Assembly: GCA_003008705.1 (NCBI GenBank)
Contig: PDUO01000003.1
Coordinates: forward strand, 249,891 to 313,890
Source of the DNA: Pezicula radicicola
Taxonomy: Eukaryota > Ascomycota > Leotiomycetes > Helotiales > Dermateaceae
Reading direction: 5' to 3'
Length of the DNA stretch: 64,000 bases
Both the position numbers and the translations under genes were made by a program. The notes beneath the pieces are model-generated. The model ran no database searches. It was given only the letters and a program-made list of their open reading frames with translations, and was not told the DNA's origin. This document shows positions 35,432 through 47,881 of this stretch, in pieces (the stretch's first letter is position 1; each line of letters opens with the position of its first letter).

Positions 35432-37271
35432 TTACTCCCGTATCTTCAACTTCATCATCAAAGGGTCTTTCTCCCACAAATCCCAAGCCTTCATTCTATC
35501 CATCCAATTTAAACTCTGATCACTGATCTCGAAATCGAAATTCCAAAGCACTCGAGCAAGGATGACCCGCATTTCAGCATACGCAAGACTATCAAAAGAC
35601 GTTAATAAAATACCCTCTTAACAAAACATTAAATCTTCTAGATTTTTAGATTCAAATCACTTACTTTCTTCCCAAACAGGCTCTAGGACCCACATTAAAA
35701 GGTTGAACAACCTTCCTCTTATCATCCTTATATTTTTCATCACCAAGCCATCTCTTCGGATCATAAAGATCCGGATCTGTAAAATTCGCAGCCGAATGAT
35801 TCGCAGCCCATTGTTTAATACTAACACTTGTATGAGGAGGCACGAAATTACCTGCAATAACATCACCATCCTTCCCTGTTATTCTGGAAAACTCTCCGGA
35901 TGGAACAGGTGGTAACATTCGCATCGTCTCGTCCAACACAGCTAGTAAAGATTTCATTTGGCCGACAGCGAGGATTGTAATGGATGCATCGGAATCGAAA
36001 GTACTCCGGATTTCAGATGTGAGAGCTTGTAGGTGGGTGGGATTCGTGCAGAGGAAGAAGAGGGCGGTGGAGAGGGTTGTTGCTGTTGTTTCGGATCCGG
36101 CGAGCATTAGTAAGGAGGCGGTTGGTCGGAGTTCTTCGTATGTGAATCCTATTTCTGTGCCGTATGTTTTTAAAACTGAGGACATGCTAAATTGGACATG
36201 AGAGTTTGTTTATAAGTAGGGTTGAAGTTTGAGCTTACAAGTCTGGACGGACCACTTTTGATGCCATTCGTTCATCTAATTTAGCTGCTGAGTTGTTGAT
36301 ATGAGCCATTTTGACATCCATCAACTCTTTCGGAACATATCGCTTTAGAAGCCATGAAATAAGTGGCTAAAATTGCGTTAGTCTCATTCTGAACATGGAA
36401 GGATGGGAAAGATGATAATATTTGAGGTGAAGTGAGCTTTCGGTTGACTTACATATGCTCTAGGAATGTCCGTGATAACTTGCTCTTTAACAAAAAGGGA
36501 AATTGCTGTGATCCAATCACGGCCAGTATTCAACGAATCGAAGTTATATCCAAAGGTCAGATCCCCAATAATATCAAAAGTAGTAAAGTTAAACCAAAGC
36601 AACATATCAGTTTCCTTCTTCGAAGTAGCAACTTCCTTCAACTTCGAGATCAAGATATCGAAATACACCACCATCAATGCCTCTTGATCACGTAGTGCTT
36701 TCTCAGAAAAGCCATGCGTTAAACTTCGTCGCATTCGTCCGTGATCAGCATCAGAAGGTGTTGAAATAATACCATGAACTCCTGTATCGGGAGGTGGTAA
36801 AGCCTTCCGTGGATCCTTTGCAAGTTGTCTTTTTCCTGGGCGAAAACCGTAGATATCGTTCCATGCTTCTTCGTTGATATAACTTAACTCATTAGGTCCG
36901 ATGCGAACGACTGGTCCGTAAGAATCATGATGCTTTGCGACGGCGAATGGAAAGTCTCCTTGGAATGTGTGGTACCAGTATGGGAAACGGTAGGCGCACC
37001 ATAATCTAGGGCCGGGATACGACGAGAGAGGGTGGAAGTAGAGGTTGTATATCCCAACGGAGATAAAATAGATAAGTCCCTATGGTTCAAGGACTATGTT
37101 AGCAGACTTGAATGTAAATCTAGGAAGTAAATACGAAGATATGGATAAGCTTGTTACCAAAAGACAGGACGCAGCAACTATTTGTACTGCTTTCTCGGCG
37201 TTTTCTCTGGTCAAGTAAGGTCCGATTGCCTCTAAAGATAACTCCAGAGCAGAAGATATGCCGGAAGACAT
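35432..37271 (-). CDS. Cytochrome P450 monooxygenase (fungal, CYP65-like clan)
   Basis: Membrane-anchored heme monooxygenase, probably endoplasmic reticulum. Five minus-strand exons (37271-37158, 37079-36453, 36366-36239, 36186-35665, 35588-35432) give 515 residues. Seen: an N-terminal anchor (about 28-55) across intron 1, followed by YNLYFHPLSSYPGPRLW. The helix C WxxxR-like region lies near HGRMRRSLTHGFS. The I-helix is LLMLAGSETTATTLS, the K-helix is ETMR (ExxR), and the heme loop is FNVGPRACLGRNLAYAEMR across the last intron with its cysteine ligand. The fold resembles fungal toxin- and terpenoid-tailoring P450s such as isotrichodermin hydroxylase, but no partner biosynthetic gene is adjacent, so the substrate is unknown. 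Confidence 0.92.
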
Positions 37272-39840
37272 TTTCGATGGATGAGTAAAGTCTGCAATGA
37301 ACGATTTGATTATTGAACCCAACAGCGAACAGCTCGTCACTTTATATCAAAGAAGCCTCTAGCAGAAGCATTTCAAGTTTCTCAACCCTCGTCCTGACTC
37401 AGTTGTACCCCGAGCCGATCCACAATTCTTGCTGCACGTTGATAGGGCTTGGAAGAGAGTCATGTACATTCTAAGGATGTAGTTTGTCCACTTTCGATTT
37501 GATAGATCTTAGAGCAATTTCTGCATAATTTCTGCACCAGCCTGACTAGGTAGAAAAATCAGTTTCCTGCCACACTAGACTTGTTGAGCAAGGCAAGATA
37601 GCAATAGTATACAAAGAGTAGCAATTCGAGAAATATATTGACATCTATTCTATTTGCACCGAAACATGTACAATACACTGGCTGCATAGCGGTGTCGAAA
37701 ATGGGCGCCTATTTACGGTAGCCGGTCCTGCATGCAAGTACGTAATGTCGGGTTAGAGATTAGACTTAAGTTAGATGGTATAGGGATTATTGTGGCATGA
37801 TTTGCAATTGCAGTATCTACGTGCTTGTCATTGAACTTCGAGAAGTCATACCTCCGTCTTTACGGCGGTACAAATTCTCAGACGTCGAGTCAAGCGAGCG
37901 CAATTGCAGGCCCGGGAACCCATTCACCATCCATAGTTTACCCGTCCCATCATCGTCACTTGCCCATATATTTTAATCCATGGAGTACGAGTCCGAAAGC
38001 AATGAAATGCAAGTAGTATGATACGGAACTTACCGTTTCCACGAAAAGTGTAAATAACCGACATACCATAGGTTAACGGCGACGGGAAGTCTAAGAACCG
38101 AGCTAATCTGCAAGTGCCGAACGGAGAGTTTATGTATAATTTTCAGTACTTCCGTATATTGGTAGCCAATAGGGAGACGGGTTTACAAACGAGCAAAGTG
38201 GGCTTGTTACAGACTGCATGCTGAGATGGGGAAAACGTGGGGAGGGTGTGAACATTTATGGGGACTTGATGCAATTAAATCCCTCCAATAAACTAGCTAC
38301 CCCCCAGATCTTCTTTCTAAATTTTTCAAAGCACTTGGTTTACTTCAGTAATACTTGATCAAAAATTGTTGATGTTGAGATTGGGGAATAATTTTAAGTT
38401 AGTAGGCTGTTGAATAGTGGAGTGTATAGAATAGTCATATAACTTCATTCTTTATTATTGGACAGATTCAGCTAGTTCAAGTAATATGTAAATAACATGT
38501 ACAACGGTCTACGTCTCTCCTTCTTAGATTGAAATTAGACACACATTTCATTCTTTATACTCCGAGTAAGTATCGGAACTTCTTATTAGTTCTTACAATG
38601 TAATAAGTATTTCGACGACGGAACTCCAACGTGGCCATTTTCCATCTCGTCCTTGGACCTGAGTTTGAATTTTGGGTGGGCAAACCTGAGCTAGGCTGTG
38701 AAAGCGAGCCTAAAGAGGTGATAAGGTAGGGGGGACCTGTACCGGCTCCTTAGATAGTTTTCGTCGCCAACTAAAATTAGAATATGTTTTGACGATTTCA
38801 TTAGCAGCCCATTTGGGATCACTCTTCACAGTGACATGTGGATTTTAATTGAGTCCTGTCCTTCATTCCCCTATCTGAATCTTCCTATGCCAAATATACC
38901 ATGGCAGAAACCTCGCCAGAGTCCGCAACAAGAAAATCAACAGGGTCAACAGAGCTGCAACAGCGTAGTAATACTTGATAATCTCCCCCTCTCCTTTTTC
39001 CACATTCATAAAGCTATTATTGTCCAAGTCAGAAATGCTTCCCGGGCTCTCAATAATTAGCAGAGAACTGATCTTGTCTCCGCATAAAATGAAAGCTTAG
39101 GGATCAGCCACCAACTGCGGACTCTCAATTTCAAGAAAGTTATAGTAGCGTTCGCCCTAACAACAATATGTTGCGCAATTATTTGTTTATATAACACCAG
39201 TAACTAATTGTTGAATGACAATCTGTAATATAGCTATTTATTATGTAACGATTTCCAATATTGTTATAGACTTAGTCACTTACGTTATAGAACGGAAAGA
39301 AGCAATAAAAAACTATGAAAGGGATTGTCAAGGGATCAGAGAAGAAGAGAAGTAATATCTGTTTCAAGCTTCTTCTAAAGCTTTGCAGGTCAACTAAGCG
39401 AAGGTCGTCACATGCTACGCTTAGGGTTTATACTTGAGTCTCGCACTTTTAGTATCTTTTGGGTCTGTAACGTGGCTCATGCTGGCATGTGTATAATGAA
39501 ACCGGTGAGCAGTATCTCGGGGGGTTGTGGAGGGGTCAAGTTGAGGAGCAGCTATGCTGGCGCCGTTGAGGATCTAAATCCACTGCGAAGCGACCGCATT
39601 GGCGAGCACCGACCTGGTCTTAGGCCTCCATCGATAGAAAAGCTTCCTGGTATAGACAACAGGAAGGGTTCCTTGCAACCAAGTACACGCATGTCTTAGA
39701 TGCCAGCACAACAAAATACCGTCATGATCCGTTTGGACAGGTCACTAGTGGAGTAATCCGTCTTGCTTGCTCCACCATGGCAGTAGGCCACTTGATCCAC
39801 TCAAAGAAATCTAATGAACCGAAGGCTGAAGAAGACGCCA
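37272..39840. other. intergenic, 2.6 kb
   Basis: No convincing coding sequence. Near 37700 a stretch (GTCGAAAATGGGCGCC..TTTACGGTAGCC) resembles the core of the dispersed TGTTGA repeat, too weakly to call. Short frames near 37825 and 39412 show no family motif. Confidence 0.5.
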
Positions 39841-40647
39841 TCATTGTGATATATGCCGGCAATGAGGAGCAAGACTTTCCCATCCAGATAGACTGTTTAG
39901 ACGATGGTTACCACCAAATAGGTTAAGTTCAAGATACCGTCCTGACTCTCCATTGGTAAATGATCCGTAGTTTGAAGCAGTTATTTGTGGTGGGATGATC
40001 GGACGGCCATTGCCCATAAATGTGACGAGCAAGTGACCACCAACTTCGTGAACAAACGTGGTTGCGAATAAGAACTGAAAAGTACGGAATCGTTGTGGCG
40101 TGCTGTTTGAGAATTATTCGATACAGCCAACATATCGTCAACCCGCTAGAAGCTTGATAACCCGGAATCTGAACCCCGAGAAGGTGATACATACGCTTGC
40201 ATTGATCATGACCATCTGATCTCGTGGATTAAACTGGGCTAGTGTTCCTTGCCATTCGCCTCGTGGGTGAGTGCCGAGAAGATTCATGTTGATCATCTGG
40301 CGATCTATAATAACAACGGGAAACCTTGATCTAATTGCGGTCAAGAAGAAGTCCACCCATGATCTTGCAATTTTGGGGTTGTTGCCGAAGTGATTTATAC
40401 CACGGCCCGATGGATCGAACGCTAACGCTAACTGAGTGAGGTGCTGTCGACCAGTGGGATGCTCTAGAATTGATAGTGCAATACTGATCATAGAAGCGAC
40501 AAATGTATACTCTGACGAGTTTGGTGCATGTTCTTGCAACTGGGCTGAATTGAGAGGCCTCGTCAAAATAGAAAAATTTGCAACTCCTGACACTGTGTTT
40601 TGCACGAGTGATCGCCTTTGTAGGTGAAATAATTGGATAAGTCGCAA
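39841..40647 (-). CDS. 5'-incomplete gene, fungal protein with HE-x-GGH motif
   Basis: Two frames join with a 120-nt intron (40647-40195, then 40074-39841) to about 228 residues. The first exon contains NMNLLGTHPRGEWQGTLAQF. The second begins with FATTFVHEVGGHLLVTFMG, then reaches NGESGRYLE. I recall an uncharacterised fungal family with this HE-x-GGH...GESGRYLE pattern; the His-Glu pair suggests a metal site, perhaps peptidase-like, unproven. There is no in-frame ATG before Met at 40491, although coding texture runs upstream of it, so the 5' end is missing or lies in an unseen exon. An AT-rich, RIP-like patch begins just upstream at about 40730. The C-terminal end is also uncertain because other splice choices after GRYLELNLFGG are possible. 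It may be a pseudogene. Confidence 0.5.
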
Positions 40648-41443
40648 GTAAAAATCGGGGTAAAATAAGAAGAGAAGACAGCTTTGATTCTGTTCGGAGC
40701 TGGCTGGGGACTTAGTATTGTTCTATATTCACTTAAGTATAGGTATATTTTTAAAATTTAATTTAATTACTTTAAAAGTTATAATTAAATTACCTAAGTA
40801 TTAATATAAAGGTTCCTAGCGTTCTACTTTGTATAGGGAAATGTATGGAGAAGAGAATAGAGAAAACCTAATTAGATAATACTTAATATTGCTAAGCTCT
40901 TACTCTAACGCCACCCTTGTTGGGGAGCGGGCAAGTAATAATAAAACCTTAGGGGGTGTGAGAGTAATTTGTTGTTAGAATATCTACCTAGAGTAAAGTA
41001 GGTATAACAAAATTAGGAAGGAAGACTAATTGAGGTTTCTATAATAGACCTTACTTAGTAAGGACTTTTTCTTTAATCTTAGAATCTAGATTTTAACACT
41101 AAAGCTACAAAGTTTAATAATGGAAACAATTAGCTAAGCCATACAGCCTGGTTCCCGAAGTGTTTATTAAGTCAGTGATGTCACATATATTCAAACACAA
41201 AGGCAAAACTCCTCCCTCTCAAGAGACATGCCGCAAGACGGGGCAGTATATTGCGTTCTCTACAAAATGGGTATCTCCAATAGAACCGACCTCCTGCCAG
41301 ATGCATAATTTGATAAACACGTTTGACCATCCATTCTCCATCGCCCCATAAACGCCGGATTGATTCATATACATCTACTTTTTGGCGTGCGCCGTGTGTT
41401 CGCGAGCCCAAGACCACCTCTTCATTTTATGACAGAAATAACG
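40648..41443. repeat. AT-rich interval, probable RIP-degraded sequence
   Basis: From about 40730 to 41120 the sequence is TA-rich and stop-dense and includes a near-palindrome of AATTTAATT and AATTAAATT arms around 40755-40792. No gene. The rest is the 3' flank of the F-box gene. Confidence 0.5.
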
Positions 41444-43172
41444 TTAACAGATCTGTTCCGGAATTTCCCATAAAGCAGGACCGCAACCCTCATCAAATAT
41501 ATCCCAGCGAGCAGGATCCTCGTATAAAACCTGCAAGTCAACGCTTGCCTGCTCGCAAGCAGCTCGGAGCCTGGGGAGCCTTTGAGCCTTGACGTCTGGA
41601 AATTGTTCTTGTACCTGACGTAGGCGTAAACCGTGCTTGATCCGGGTGTTTTTAATCACACGCACCGCCAGATTCTTGCCCTGTCGCCTTGTCCGGAACA
41701 GAGAACTGAATACAACACGTCTGAGCTTAGGTACCAATTCCTGTCTACGTAACAAGATCTCGTAAAGTTCTGCTACATCAACTGCACTTGGGGACAGCTT
41801 CAGGACTTCTATATTTGGCGGAAGCAAAGTCTTTAGATCACAATCTATCGTAGGCGATGGAAAATTGCCTGGGTTGTATTTAAACTTATTAGCAGTATCG
41901 ATTCCGAGGTGGCGATGTGCTATCTCCAGAAGGCGAACTCCAGTAAGCATGTGCATCCCCGGAGTGGGAACCAGAATCCTGCGCCAATAATTCATGTCAA
42001 CTCGAAGACACTGTAGAGACTTAGCAGCTCGTGTACGGCTAATGGCATTAAAATATTCCTCGGGATTGAGCTCTTCGCGTAAGACGACTTTACTGGGTGC
42101 GACGTCCGACGCCAATGTCAGTCTCTTCAGAGCGCGCGGAAAGCATAGTGCCTGACGCAAACCTTCGGGACTGAGAAAACAGTCAATGAAGTTAAGCTCC
42201 TCCAAATTGGTTGGCTTATAAGACTTGCGAAACATTGGCAGCGGGTCGTCTATTGCGTCGTGAAGGGTAAGGACCTTCATGCTTGGATGTAGGAATAAAG
42301 GCACAGCACCGTGAATATTCCAAAGGTGGGACAAGGGGTCTTTCCAGCGGATAGTACCTATGATAATATGACCATCAGCTTCAATTGTCATTACGTGAGG
42401 CGGACAAGTAACGAGAGGCCAACTCTCACTTACAGTTCGTCAACGAAGCTGAGAGCTTTGATGGCAGAGGCAACTTTACACTGCTTGGGAAGCTATTGCG
42501 AAGATGTTGAGACCGCATCTCTTTGTACCCAGCTGACAATGGCCTGATTACAAGTGTCCTGAGATTTTCCAAAGCGCTAACAATCTCGACATTCTCTTGC
42601 AGTACCTTTTGTACACCCTCGATATCTATGCTCATGGGCGAGAACAGAGACAGGTTAAGTGGAAATTCGAAAGTCCGTGTGCTATAGCGGACTAAAGAGT
42701 GCTCTGCGGCGGCATGATGCGAAATAAATAGCCGCAATGGTTTATCGTACTTTATAGTAACTGTGCGATATAGAACGGGCGAAACGTTGCCATGAAGAAG
42801 ACGGCAAGTTAATGCCAACCTGCAAAGGTCGGAAGGTTCCAAAAAGGAAGCGATTCGTGTAAGAAGTTCATTCGAGAGAGAGTACATAAGGTGCGATGGC
42901 CCTCTGAAAGCCGCAATTTCTGCCTCGCGCTTTTCTACCTCCTTTTGTCGTCGATCAAGCTCTTCCTGCTCTTTCTGTAGCGCAACTCTGCCTTTTTCTT
43001 CGCGCTTCTTTATAGCTTCTTGTACTCGCTTTTCGAATTCCCTCTCCAATCTCTCCTGGATGCGCCGCTCGATCTCCTGTTCTTGATCAGCTGGCTCGGA
43101 GGGCTCGGCCGGCGTGACCGCAGCATTCTGCTCTGCCGGCATGGGTTTTCGGCCTGAACGTGTCGACACCAT
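41444..43172 (-). CDS. F-box protein
   Basis: Likely substrate adaptor of an SCF ubiquitin ligase. Exons 43172-42434 and 42357-41444 give 550 residues from MVSTRSGRK, a common fungal start; the ATG at 43172 is the first in frame. Residues about 25-85 form a charged coiled coil (ERRIQERLEREFEKRVQEA). The F-box follows at about 92-135, reading LSNELLTRIASFLEPSDLCR then LALTCRLLH. The remainder resembles divergent leucine-rich or F-box-tail helices (NLEELNFIDCFLSPEGLRQA, LKTLLPPNIEVLKLSPS) typical of rapidly changing fungal F-box proteins. The target is unknown. Confidence 0.85.
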
Positions 43173-44000
43173 CGTGGTCAAGCTGTATGAGGTCTGCCCT
43201 AAGCTATTGAGTCAGTTTGAGTAGCTTAAAGCCCTGAAGAGATTATTCATACAAGGGTTCCGGACTCTTGACTCCAATCTCAGCCTTGCCGTGCCTTTCG
43301 ACAAGGTCTGTTCCGAAGCTTCGAGCTGCCAGACTTCGCAACGGTATTTTAGTTGCGACCGATGTTATGGGCTAGTTGAAGGAAGTGTAGAGTTGCATGT
43401 ATAGACCTCTGTGCGCCGAGGCACTTGCGTTGACGTGGTTGTGGCAGTGTGCAGCAGCAGTGTGGAATGTGCAAGGCTGGCTAACTTGTGGTTGTGGGGT
43501 TGTGTGTTCTTAGTGCCAAGGATGAACCCCCGCTCCACCTGCTACTATAAATCCTCCTCCGTTCCGAAGCCCCTTAACAACCTCTCTGCCTCTCTGAAAT
43601 CAAATCCCACCTCCCACTCAGCAAATGTAACCTCCATTTCTATTCTATTCCCTGTGGCTCTCTTGGCCTTATTGTACCCAAAATCAAGGTGCCTAGTCCC
43701 TACCAAATCGTAACAGGATATAAAGACATACCGGTATGATTGGAGACTGCATGGTTTTACCTTTCATGATACATCCGTATCATCCGTATGCCACGTACTC
43801 TAGCTTTTCTCTGTTGCTAGAGTCTATGCGGGGTGATCTCACGGTCAACTACCGGTCTCCTAGTGCTAAGAAGCCATAAGTATATGGCTTGCGCCGTTTC
43901 TTTCTCAATTTTAGTTATAATTTTGGGGCCTCCAAACAACTTATCTTGATCTTCAAACCCAAAACCCAATAGTAGTACAACTAGGTATCTATACGGCGAA
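43173..44000. other. divergent intergenic region
   Basis: About 830 bp between the F-box gene (minus) and the monooxygenase (plus), presumably holding both promoters. Nothing else seen. Confidence 0.55.
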
Positions 44001-45425
44001 ATGGACGTGATAATTGTCAGTCTTGCCTGCCAAGTGAACAGTGGCAATACCTATCCATCACCCTGCAGTTAAGAACAAAGAAGCTGACCAAAAAATACTC
44101 TACAAAGGTTGGCGGATCTCTAGCAGGACTCTGCACAGGAATCGTGCTCAACCGACTCGGACACAATGTAACAATCTTAGAACGCAGCCCAGCAAGTTCA
44201 ATGAAAGACGGAGGAGCAGGAATGTCAGCAGTAGTCATCTATCCACAACTAATACCAACACTCAAAAAACTCGGAACGTCCGGAAACCCGCTAATTGATT
44301 ATCTTTCTACCTGTGACCGTACAAACACCCCTTATTATCGAAATGTGCCTGGTTGGGTTAGTCAGTTTTTGAACAGAGATGGAAGTGTCAAAGTTAGCAA
44401 ACATTATGAATGGTTAGTTGCGGCTGCTACGAGCTGGGATTTGTTGTACAATATTTTGAGGGCGAATTTTGGTGAGGGGCATGAGGGTGGGTTTATTGAT
44501 GCGGCGCCGAAAGAGAGTGAAGATGGAAAGACTGAGTATATTTATGGTACGAGGGTAACGAGTATCAAGGAGATCAACGACATGGTTGAAGTTGAACTTG
44601 TGAGTATAGATGGAAAGACGGACAGCAGAAAATGCAATCTGCTTATTGGCGCCGATGGGGCTAGCTCAACAGTAAGGGGACTGCTACTTCCCGAAGTCGA
44701 GAGAACATACACAGGGTATGTCACATGGAGAGGAACCATTGAAAGAGATGGGCTCTCACCACACACTGTGGAAACTCTCGGCGATGGTTTAACCCAATTC
44801 TACTGTAAAGGCAATCAAGTTGTCCAGTAAGTCGAAAGCCCCATCAAAAGGAAAACAGCAGACTTACTGATCTCACAAAACCAGCTACCCAATCCCAGGT
44901 CACAAAGGAGCACTAAGCGCAGACAAGCAATACTTCAACACAGTATGGTACACCAACTACGCCATCAACTCCCCCGAATTCCAAGATCTCTTCACCGACA
45001 CATCAGGGAAACCTCACAAATTCTCCCTACCACCAGACTCCATTCAACCCAAACTTATCGCTGCTCAAAAGGAAACAGCAAAGAAGCTTCTCCCACCTCA
45101 ACTCTCTGAAGTATTCACTAAAATCGAGAAACCTTTCGTTACTGCTGTTACAGATAGTTTTTCATCAAAAGTTACGTTTTTGAATGGGAAGGTGATCTTG
45201 GTTGGTGATGCTATTGTGGGACTTCGACCGCATACAGCGGTTGGAAGCTCCCAAGCTGCTCTGGATGCGCTTTTGCTTCATCGCGTGTTTAAAAAGGATC
45301 CTGATATGACGGTTGAACAGTGGGAGGAAAGTGTATATGGTTGGGGAAGAGAAGCCTATGAGCTTGGAGTGGAAATGGGTAATCTGAGCCAGTTTGGGAA
45401 CCATCCCATGGCTGATGACAGCTAA
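44001..45425 (+). CDS. FAD-dependent aromatic monooxygenase (dihydroxypyridine hydroxylase-like)
   Basis: Flavoprotein hydroxylase using NAD(P)H and oxygen. Three exons (44001-44015, 44108-44826, 44885-45425) give 424 residues. The first exon codes only five residues (MDVII), whose frame completes the FAD motif VIIVGGSLAGLCTGIVLNRL across the 92-nt intron. The GADGASSTVRG dinucleotide motif and the LVGDAIVGLRPHTAVGSSQA ribose/flavin motif are both present. YPIPGHKGALSADK and FNTVWYTNY resemble the C-terminal domain of 2,6-dihydroxypyridine 3-hydroxylase-type enzymes. No signal or membrane segment. No pathway partners lie beside it, so it may be a lone catabolic or tailoring enzyme. Confidence 0.88.
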
Positions 45426-45794
45426 TCGTGGTCGCTGCTTTGACATCCACGGATGATGGCTTTAGGCTTTAGATCATATCACAGCCCAAGTAAGTAGATC
45501 GAGGTATTTTAATGAATGGATTCCAGTATTGACTCTATTGGAGCAGTGGTACCCAACCACCATACAAGTAAACCACTATCGACCCAAAGTCCCCATATCC
45601 CAACTCCGCATCCACGGCCGGTCTATCTCTCCCTTCCCATTGCCAGTAGGTGCCCCGATCTCACCCACTTATCGTCTTATAACCTTGACTTTTAGCTTGG
45701 CTGGTGGAGTGACAGGATCAGGAGCACGTCGGCCATTGATAATATCATCCCATTTCTCATTATCACTCTTCCAACGCAAGATCTCATCAACCGA
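45426..45794. other. convergent intergenic region
   Basis: 369 bp between the monooxygenase and paralogue A, tail to tail. Nothing supported. Confidence 0.5.
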
Positions 45795-46313
45795 CTAAAA
45801 GACCCAATACATCAGCACTACTCCCTCCAAGCACCACACCAGCACCAGCACCAGCACCAACACCAACACCAACACCAACAACCCAGCAAGAACAAACAAA
45901 CTCACCAAAATAGGACCAAAAGTAACCCTACCCCACTCCTCCGCAAACCTATTCATCAAAAACCCCAACTGAACCTTAAAACCCTCAAAATCCGGACTCG
46001 ATCTCAAAGAATAATACGCCGCATTCGGAGACAAGAGGTCAGAAACTTTGAGTCCGAATTCAGGATTTGTACGCTTGACATCGTCGATGAAGTCTTGGAG
46101 GGTTGGTGAGGGTGAATGTACGAGTAGTCGGGCTAATCCGGTGTAGAAGTACCATTGTGCGCGGTGGTGGAGATGTAGTGTGTTGCTTAGGATTCCGAAT
46201 TGGCGTTGCATTGTGTTTGGATGAGTGCTGAAGTAGTTCCATAGTTCTTGTTCGTTGGTTATGGTGATTGTGTTAGTATTGGGTTTGCAGTTGTTTGATG
46301 GATTTGAGGCCAT
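45795..46313 (-). CDS. Hypothetical protein, paralogue A of a local three-gene family
   Basis: A single frame of 172 residues starting at ATG 46313 (the longer frame upstream has no ATG). Residues about 20-125 share a pattern with the products at 47183-47881 and 48884-49363. This runs from an N-terminal helix, through WYFYTGLARLLVHS, to SPDFEGFKVQLGFLMNRF. The C-terminus is very hydrophobic: a Leu/Val alternation coded by a hexanucleotide repeat (45836-45883) makes a likely tail-anchor membrane segment. I do not recognise the family. Coding status is supported by the shared pattern between paralogues rather than by any known domain. Confidence 0.55.
   Translation of the reverse strand: MASNPSNNCKPNTNTITITNEQELWNYFSTHPNTMQRQFGILSNTLHLHHRAQWYFYTGLARLLVHSPSPTLQDFIDDVKRTNPEFGLKVSDLLSPNAAYYSLRSSPDFEGFKVQLGFLMNRFAEEWGRVTFGPILVSLFVLAGLLVLVLVLVLVLVLVWCLEGVVLMYWVF
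45836..45883. repeat. Hexanucleotide repeat (CACCAG/CACCAA) in paralogue A
   Basis: About eight units of CACCAG or CACCAA; on the minus strand they read alternately Val and Leu. Confidence 0.85.
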
Positions 46314-47182
46314 TGTTGTTGGTTTGGTTGTTGTTGGTTGGAGTTGGGGAAGGTGCGGGTTGTGTGGGAAGTTGCGGGTTTGAAGATTTCGCTGAAGTTG
46401 AATTAGGAAATTGTGAATAGGTGATTCAAGCAAGGCTGCGAGGTCATGGGTTATTGGTTGATGGCGACATCATAGCTTTAGGAGAGACATTGACTAGGCC
46501 GTCACGACTCACGACATATGACCGAAAGTACCTTCTCAATTTCCACTCCTTTTGCATTTGTCTTTCGAAATACTATCATTTGACAAGTATCTTCCAATGT
46601 AGGTGTGAACCTCTTTTTCCATATTAGACTCTTGTTTCCTGTTCTATGACTTACTATCTCGCTTAGCAGAATGTAAAAGAAAACAAAGCTCTATAGGCCT
46701 ACGGTGTTGTTCCATATGACTTTAAGGGTCAGTTACTAGCTTGTTTCTAGAAAAAAACTGATCGTAGAATATATTGAAAGAAAGACAGGTTTTGTTCACT
46801 CTGCTTACCTAGCGTGCTTCATGGAGCTTTAATAAAAGCTACCAATTAATAAAGACAGCTCAAATGTTCCTCATTCCTCCATAGTGTGATATAATGCAAG
46901 TAACCCTCTACTCTCTATAGACCACAATAATGCAGATATTACCCAATGAACCAAAAGTCTCTTAGCTCCAAATCAATTAACTAAACCGTTAGATTTTATA
47001 AACGTTTAGGAATTATGTCAATGACAAGACTATTTCAAACGACAACAATTACAAACTCTTCAGCTATTCGAAATGAATTAGGTGGCTCAAAACAAGTCGG
47101 TTATACAAATTATGAGAGTTACTCAGAAGTAGATTATCGAAGTCCGTACTACAGAATTGGTATTGCTTGTACAACTACACAT
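46314..47182. other. intergenic between paralogues A and B
   Basis: About 870 bp, AT-rich in the middle (46650-47000). Its only long frame overlaps paralogue B on the other strand. Nothing supported. Confidence 0.5.
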
Positions 47183-47881
47183 TCAACCTCCACGAAGCCA
47201 GCCTGGCCCAGCCCGATCCTTTGCTACCTGTCTTGGGGCAGCAAGGCGGCCCAAGTATGCAGCCTCTGTCTCGGCGTCAACGTAGTCTTCCGGGCCTACA
47301 ACCCTAGTATATCCATCCCCCTCTCCCTCACTCTCCTGCCCCTCCTGCTCCTGCTGCTCCTGCTGCTCGTCCATTCCATTTCCCTCTCCCTCATCTTCGT
47401 CATCTTCGTCATCCTCTTCATCGCTCTCTGGAATTTCGATGACACGAGGGTACGAGCCGGAGTGGTGTTGCGATACTGCTGATGCAGCTGGTGCGACTGC
47501 CTGATCCATCTCCTGACCCATTCCTTCCTCATGCTTCCTCTTCCACTCTCCGGCTCTGGCATCAAGGAGGTTTCTCAATGGTTCTTGGATATCGTCAAAG
47601 CCAGGAGTGTTTTCCAATCTCTCCATCTGACTTCTGACCCAACCCAAATCTCTCCAGCTGCTTTCCGTGCCTTCACTGACTACCTGGCACAATTCTGTGT
47701 CCACGACACCCTCGTTTCCACCCTGCTCCAAGAGGTATACCAGCCCAGAGTATAGTCGGTGGATTTCCAGAGGTGATCGCACGTCTCCCCAGGCATTGGT
47801 AAAGAATTGAGGGTCTATGAGATGGTATCCGTGCTCTTCTTTCCATTTAGCGAAAAAGGCAATAACGTCTTGCTTAGTCAT
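47183..47881 (-). CDS. Hypothetical protein, paralogue B of a local three-gene family
   Basis: A single frame of 232 residues from ATG 47881. The N-terminal 115 residues match the family pattern: DVIAFFAKWKEEHG, then FFTNAWGDV, HRLYSGLVYLLEQG and ENTPGFDDIQEPLRNLLDAR. Residues about 145-190 are an acidic low-complexity tract of Asp, Glu and Gln. The tail is Ala/Gly-rich. No enzyme or DNA-binding motif and no signal peptide is visible; the acidic tract would suit a nuclear or chromatin-linked protein, but that is only a guess. It is closest to paralogue C in the first 30 residues (W-x2-EH spacing). Confidence 0.6.
   Translation of the reverse strand: MTKQDVIAFFAKWKEEHGYHLIDPQFFTNAWGDVRSPLEIHRLYSGLVYLLEQGGNEGVVDTELCQVVSEGTESSWRDLGWVRSQMERLENTPGFDDIQEPLRNLLDARAGEWKRKHEEGMGQEMDQAVAPAASAVSQHHSGSYPRVIEIPESDEEDDEDDEDEGEGNGMDEQQEQQEQEGQESEGEGDGYTRVVGPEDYVDAETEAAYLGRLAAPRQVAKDRAGPGWLRGG

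Noticed and set aside
37582..37770. Fourth copy of the TGTTGA repeat
   Set aside because: Only about 30 bases resemble the core and the right end is missing; too weak to annotate.
47015..47482. 155-codon plus-strand frame with Leu-rich segment
   Set aside because: It overlaps paralogue B; the Leu-rich run is the antisense of its acidic repeat.
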